Shown here piece by piece: positions 18,765-21,610 of a DNA stretch of 21,610 nt. The DNA lies in contig WKLE02005378.1 in assembly GCA_014885115.2 (NCBI GenBank), positions 1 to 21,610 of the forward strand, written 5' to 3'. The notes below the pieces were generated by a model. It saw only the letters and a program-made list of their open reading frames with translations, was not told where the DNA came from and did not search any database. Positions within the stretch are counted from its first letter, which is position 1; each line of letters starts with the position of its first letter. Source of the stretch: Asterionellopsis glacialis. Its lineage: Eukaryota; Bacillariophyta; Plagiogrammaphyceae; Rhaphoneidales; Asterionellopsidaceae. The translations under genes were made by a program, and so were the position numbers.

Positions 18765-19586
18765 TTAATCAAGGTTACTTTTAGAGTTCTGTTTGACAGG
18801 TCGCAAAGTACCAAAGAGCCAATCCCATATTATCCACATCTCTCCATAATTCTTAGCTCCTTTCCCATAATTACCAAAATGATGATGTAAATCATGGTGT
18901 GATACAGAAGCCCGTAGGGGTAACCACTTTAACCACAAAAAGTTAAGCAATGGATGTTCGTAACCGCAATGGTTCAGCGTGTTCTCACTGATACGGCAAT
19001 ACACATACCATGACAATGTAAGAGGATGAGGTTGAACAAGTATGGCTGCTGATACAAATGCAAAGGCACCCTGTAAGAGTGTATCGACGGTATGCATGTA
19101 AGCAATAGATGATACTTCACATGCAGTAATCCTGTGATGATAGGTGTGGAAATGTTTCCATAAAAAAAGTATTTCATGTTGTACACGATGACCAATATAT
19201 AGGAATAAATCGCCTAAAAGATGTAAAGCTAGGAATTGAGCTGCAAATAAACCAAGAGACGGGTGCAATGGAAGATTCTCGACATTATCAATAGCAACTG
19301 GCAAAATAATGGATCCCAGATAAGCGTTCAACCAAGCGCTTGGGCCAAACAAATTTAGAACGGTTATTTTCAGTTGTTCTGAGACGGGCACACTCGTACT
19401 CTGTTGCTTTAATTCACTACGCTTTGTACGGTTGTTGTATTCGATGGAGTGTTCTGGTCGTAGAACACCAAGTCGTTCTAACAAGTCCACCACAATCAAT
19501 GTTGTCAAGAAGCCCAATCCTGTTGCGACATTTGGGATGAGACCCCATGCCACCCGCGAAGAACTCATACACCACTCAAGCAACAT
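18765..19586 (-). CDS. Fatty acid hydroxylase / sterol desaturase superfamily enzyme
   Basis: 273 residues, a membrane di-iron oxidoreductase, probably in the ER. The three His boxes are present: HRVQH (133-137, HX3H), HTYHH (147-151, HX2HH) and HDLHH (231-235, HX2HH), plus the conserved NHCGYEHP (205-212). Several hydrophobic segments surround them (about 17-36, 84-100, 111-131, 167-186). The C-terminal WDWLFGTLRP is typical of the superfamily. Members include sterol C5-desaturases, C4-methyl oxidases, cholesterol 25-hydroxylase and fatty acid hydroxylases; the substrate cannot be decided from sequence reading. The start is the first ATG after an in-frame TAG about 18 bp upstream. It is convergent with the Mei2-like gene (85 bp apart). 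The LTR begins 273 bp upstream of its start, so the element may affect its promoter. Confidence 0.93.
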   Translation of the reverse strand: MLLEWCMSSSRVAWGLIPNVATGLGFLTTLIVVDLLERLGVLRPEHSIEYNNRTKRSELKQQSTSVPVSEQLKITVLNLFGPSAWLNAYLGSIILPVAIDNVENLPLHPSLGLFAAQFLALHLLGDLFLYIGHRVQHEILFLWKHFHTYHHRITACEVSSIAYMHTVDTLLQGAFAFVSAAILVQPHPLTLSWYVYCRISENTLNHCGYEHPLLNFLWLKWLPLRASVSHHDLHHHFGNYGKGAKNYGEMWIIWDWLFGTLRPVKQNSKSNLD

Positions 19587-19654
19587 CTTGGATTTGAGTC
19601 GCTACTACTGTAATGTATATTGTAATGTTGACCTTTTACTGCTGGGTCCTAACG

Positions 19655-19796
19655 GTACACCTTTTGTCTTCTTTTTGGTGTGAGGAATTCCGAATACAAA
19701 GACGTACCTTACGATGTAGGACCTACCGGTACTAGAGTAACTGACTACCTTGAACAGTCCTTGAACCACGGTACTACCTTGACCCACGAAATGTAC
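19655..19796. repeat. GTAC-enriched segment upstream of the hydroxylase gene
   Basis: GTAC at 19655, 19704, 19739, 19771 and 19793, five in 142 bp against about 0.55 expected, together with two TACCTTGA sequences (19746, 19775). It lies between the hydroxylase start and the LTR. Confidence 0.5.
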
Positions 19797-19859
19797 ACAT
19801 TTCAACAAAAACACACCAAAACTCGATCAATATAAGTCGGTTTTTCAAAGTTAGATATC

Positions 19860-20041
19860 TGTTGGAGGTGCGGACCAGCTCCGACCTCGAAGCATCGAAT
19901 GGACCTCGAATGGGTCGTATATTACGTCACACATCACGACATGACATCTTTGGTGTCACACGACATACTATGCTGTGTCAACCGTAGTCTATAGCTTTCG
20001 ATAATATAGCTCACTTTCTATCCAAACACATTCCTCTTACA
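19860..20041 (+). repeat. Probable 5' LTR (182 bp)
   Basis: Begins TGTTGGAGG and ends CTTACA directly before the primer binding site. The right edge is set by that site; the left edge is the best TG start but cannot be confirmed without the 3' LTR. It contains the direct repeat GACCTCGAA (19883 and 19902) and a TATATTACGTCAC segment that could serve as TATA plus CRE-like half site. The five bases before it are ATATC, the expected target duplication. Confidence 0.6.
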
Positions 20042-20057
20042 GGTTATGAGCCCAAGT
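20042..20057 (+). other. Primer binding site for tRNA-Met
   Basis: GGTTATGAGCCCAAGT is complementary to the anticodon stem-loop of a methionine tRNA (GGGCTCATAACC). Copia-type elements prime reverse transcription from a tRNA-Met fragment cut in the anticodon loop, so both position and sequence fit. Confidence 0.75.
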
Positions 20058-20150
20058 AACGGGACATCACACCACACGTTGTTGTCTGTGTGAGTTTGTT
20101 CGTTGACGAAGACGACATCGCCGTTGTTCTAACGCCGCTGTCTAGTCGAC

Positions 20151-20171
20151 CTCCTCTTATCACGAGAGGAG
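20151..20171 (+). other. Hairpin in the retrotransposon leader
   Basis: CTCCTCT and AGAGGAG form a perfect 7-bp stem around the loop TATCACG, ending 24 bp before the Gag ATG. It could act in RNA packaging, dimerisation or translation, but chance is not excluded. Confidence 0.4.
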
Positions 20172-20195
20172 CTTAGAAAGTAACCTATTCCCTTC

Positions 20196-21610
20196 ATGCC
20201 TTCAGAGCCGAACGAGCCTGAACTGCGTGAAGAATCTGTTCAAGAATCAAAAGAAGTCGAAGCTTCCAGTTCCGAAGAAAACTCAGATTCACACTCTTCC
20301 GAGGAAAACAGTTCGCAGAACACCTCCGAAACTCAAGAAGAACAGATACGACTTCCCGACAGTTGGAGTTGGGATACCGACGATCTGCAACAAACGATTC
20401 AGGACCTGCAACAAGCACCTGAAGTAGTCATGCCGGCCGATCAACCAACGGACCAATATGACAGCCTCTTCGGAGGCACTCTTCGCACGACAGCTCGCAG
20501 TGCAGAAGAAATGAAGAAAGCGATCGTCACCGTTCCGAAAACCGAACGAAAGACGTTGTCAACTTCCGACAAAACGAAACTCAGAAACAATGCAGTAGAA
20601 GGCATTAGTCCGAAGTTTACAACCCTCAAGACCAAGCCAGGGACTGAAGAACTTCAAAATGTTTATTCCCTTGCTCTTCTTCTCTATTCCTTCGAACAAG
20701 AATGCATCAAGTACCAGATGGAGGACGTCTTCATGATAGTTCCAACAGACGTGAATGGTAATCTTGATCGCACTCGTAGCCCTCGAAACCTATTCAAATC
20801 TTATAAACAAATAGATATTGATGAAATCAAAGCATCATGCAAGACTTATTTCGAATATAGTCCCGAAGACTACATCGTTGAAAATTTGGCTTGGACAGGT
20901 GAAAAGCTTCTTAATAGCTGCGACGACGACCTTTGTCAAACCCTCCAAGGCCATAGTCTTACATTTGACGTCCACGAATGCGTTGGACCAGTTTATCTCA
21001 AAGTCATGTTGGACATTATTTTCAATGTCTCGGATCGGTCGCTACGCGCTCTTGTCACTCGCATCGAGAAAATGCAATTAAGTGACTACAACGGCGAAAA
21101 CGTGGCCAAGGCTTGCGAATTTCTACGAAGTGCACACCTTATTTTGGATAACTGTGACTTCATGCCGCCTGATTTTGAAGACCAACTTTACAAGTTCTTC
21201 AAGACTGCTCACAGCACTGACTTTCAACAACAAATCTCTTCATTACAGGTTATGTTAAATATTCAGGATGACAAGAAATCACCAGCTTTCATCATTGACT
21301 TCGCAGAGAAACAGTACAACGCTTTAGTATCCACTGGCGACTGGGACAAAGCCGCCAGTGCCAAGGGCGATTCCGTCTTCTGGTCCGAAGTCCAGAACAA
21401 GCAGCACCAGACCAACCAACGTCGCTGCTACCGATGTGGCAGTCCGGACCACCTTGCTAACCAATGTCCCAACAATGATGGTGGTGGACGTGGTGGACGT
21501 GGTCGCGGCGCTGGCAGAGGGAGAAATGCTGGTCGCGGACGTGGTGGCCCTGGTCGTGGTGGCGGTGGCAATCAATCCAACGATGATGATTGGAAAACCA
21601 CTCAACCAAA
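20196..21610 (+). CDS. gag: Retrotransposon Gag (partial, open at the right edge)
   Basis: 471 codons are visible without a stop, and the frame continues past the window. Residues 1-60 are very acidic and Ser/Glu-rich. A mainly helical Gag core follows (about 145-390), then a CCHC zinc knuckle, CYRCGSPDHLANQC (411-424, CX2CX4HX4C), and an RGG-rich nucleic-acid-binding stretch (about 429-460). Gag forms the virus-like particle and binds the element's RNA in the cytoplasm. The start ATG is 138 bp after the primer binding site. Whether Gag and Pol form one frame cannot be seen. Codons end in C noticeably often compared with the host genes. Confidence 0.9.
   Translation, partial: MPSEPNEPELREESVQESKEVEASSSEENSDSHSSEENSSQNTSETQEEQIRLPDSWSWDTDDLQQTIQDLQQAPEVVMPADQPTDQYDSLFGGTLRTTARSAEEMKKAIVTVPKTERKTLSTSDKTKLRNNAVEGISPKFTTLKTKPGTEELQNVYSLALLLYSFEQECIKYQMEDVFMIVPTDVNGNLDRTRSPRNLFKSYKQIDIDEIKASCKTYFEYSPEDYIVENLAWTGEKLLNSCDDDLCQTLQGHSLTFDVHECVGPVYLKVMLDIIFNVSDRSLRALVTRIEKMQLSDYNGENVAKACEFLRSAHLILDNCDFMPPDFEDQLYKFFKTAHSTDFQQQISSLQVMLNIQDDKKSPAFIIDFAEKQYNALVSTGDWDKAASAKGDSVFWSEVQNKQHQTNQRRCYRCGSPDHLANQCPNNDGGGRGGRGRGAGRGRNAGRGRGGPGRGGGGNQSNDDDWKTTQP

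Larger units (their letters stand above)
19860..21610 (+). mobile_element. Ty1/copia-like LTR retrotransposon, 5' part, cut by window end
   Basis: The order LTR, primer binding site, short leader, Gag with a zinc knuckle is that of an LTR retrotransposon read left to right. The half-tRNA-Met type primer site points to the Ty1/copia group, which is common in diatoms. Protease, integrase, reverse transcriptase and the 3' LTR would lie beyond the window. No frameshift or stop interrupts the visible coding part, so the copy may be young. Family placement is an inference until the pol region is seen. Confidence 0.8.

Noticed and set aside
1..21610. CRISPR arrays, tRNA, rRNA or spliceosomal RNA genes
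   Set aside because: No regularly spaced repeats, no tRNA A/B box pair with a T-loop GGTTCGA-type match in a foldable context, and no U2 or U6 core sequence seen.

Overview
The window looks like nuclear DNA of a diatom or close photosynthetic stramenopile. Five things point there: a heat-shock-factor DNA-binding domain of the diatom type, an LRR surface protein with a Pro/Ser/Thr-rich stalk, a plastid presequence with Phe at the predicted signal-peptide cleavage site (secondary red plastid type), short GT-AG introns of 79-110 bp, and the 5' end of a Ty1/copia-like LTR retrotransposon. No species can be named from the sequence alone.

Layout. 1-508: no supportable gene. 509-2188 (+): HSF-type transcription factor. 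2451-4708 (-): three-exon membrane LRR protein, convergent with the HSF. 4984-7119 (-): DEAD-box helicase closest to the splicing factor DDX42. 7120-7944: divergent intergenic region with a GTCACGTGAC palindrome and a dense array of paired GTAC motifs. 7945-8993 (+): two-exon CRAL-TRIO lipid-binding protein. 9661-10317 (-): unrecognised small membrane protein with a Cys/Trp-rich extracellular part. 11405-12187 (-): predicted plastid-targeted protein of unknown function. 12188-12842: divergent promoter with an inverted pair of E2F-like sites. 12843-13763 (+): acidic, repetitive disordered protein. 13764-15367: about 1.6 kb without a gene. 15368-18679 (+): Mei2-like protein with three RRMs and polyQ tracts. 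18765-19586 (-): fatty acid hydroxylase/sterol desaturase superfamily enzyme. 19860-21610 (+): LTR, tRNA-Met-type primer binding site and Gag with a zinc knuckle, cut by the window end.

The genes do not form a pathway or operon. They are ordinary, independently transcribed eukaryotic genes of transcription, RNA processing, lipid handling, cell surface and plastid function, with a mobile element at the right edge. The least explained signals are non-coding: GTAC-rich clusters lie upstream of three different genes (CRAL-TRIO/DDX42, Mei2-like, hydroxylase), and in the strongest one the motifs come in pairs 6-7 bp apart. I found no CRISPR array, tRNA, rRNA or recognisable snRNA.
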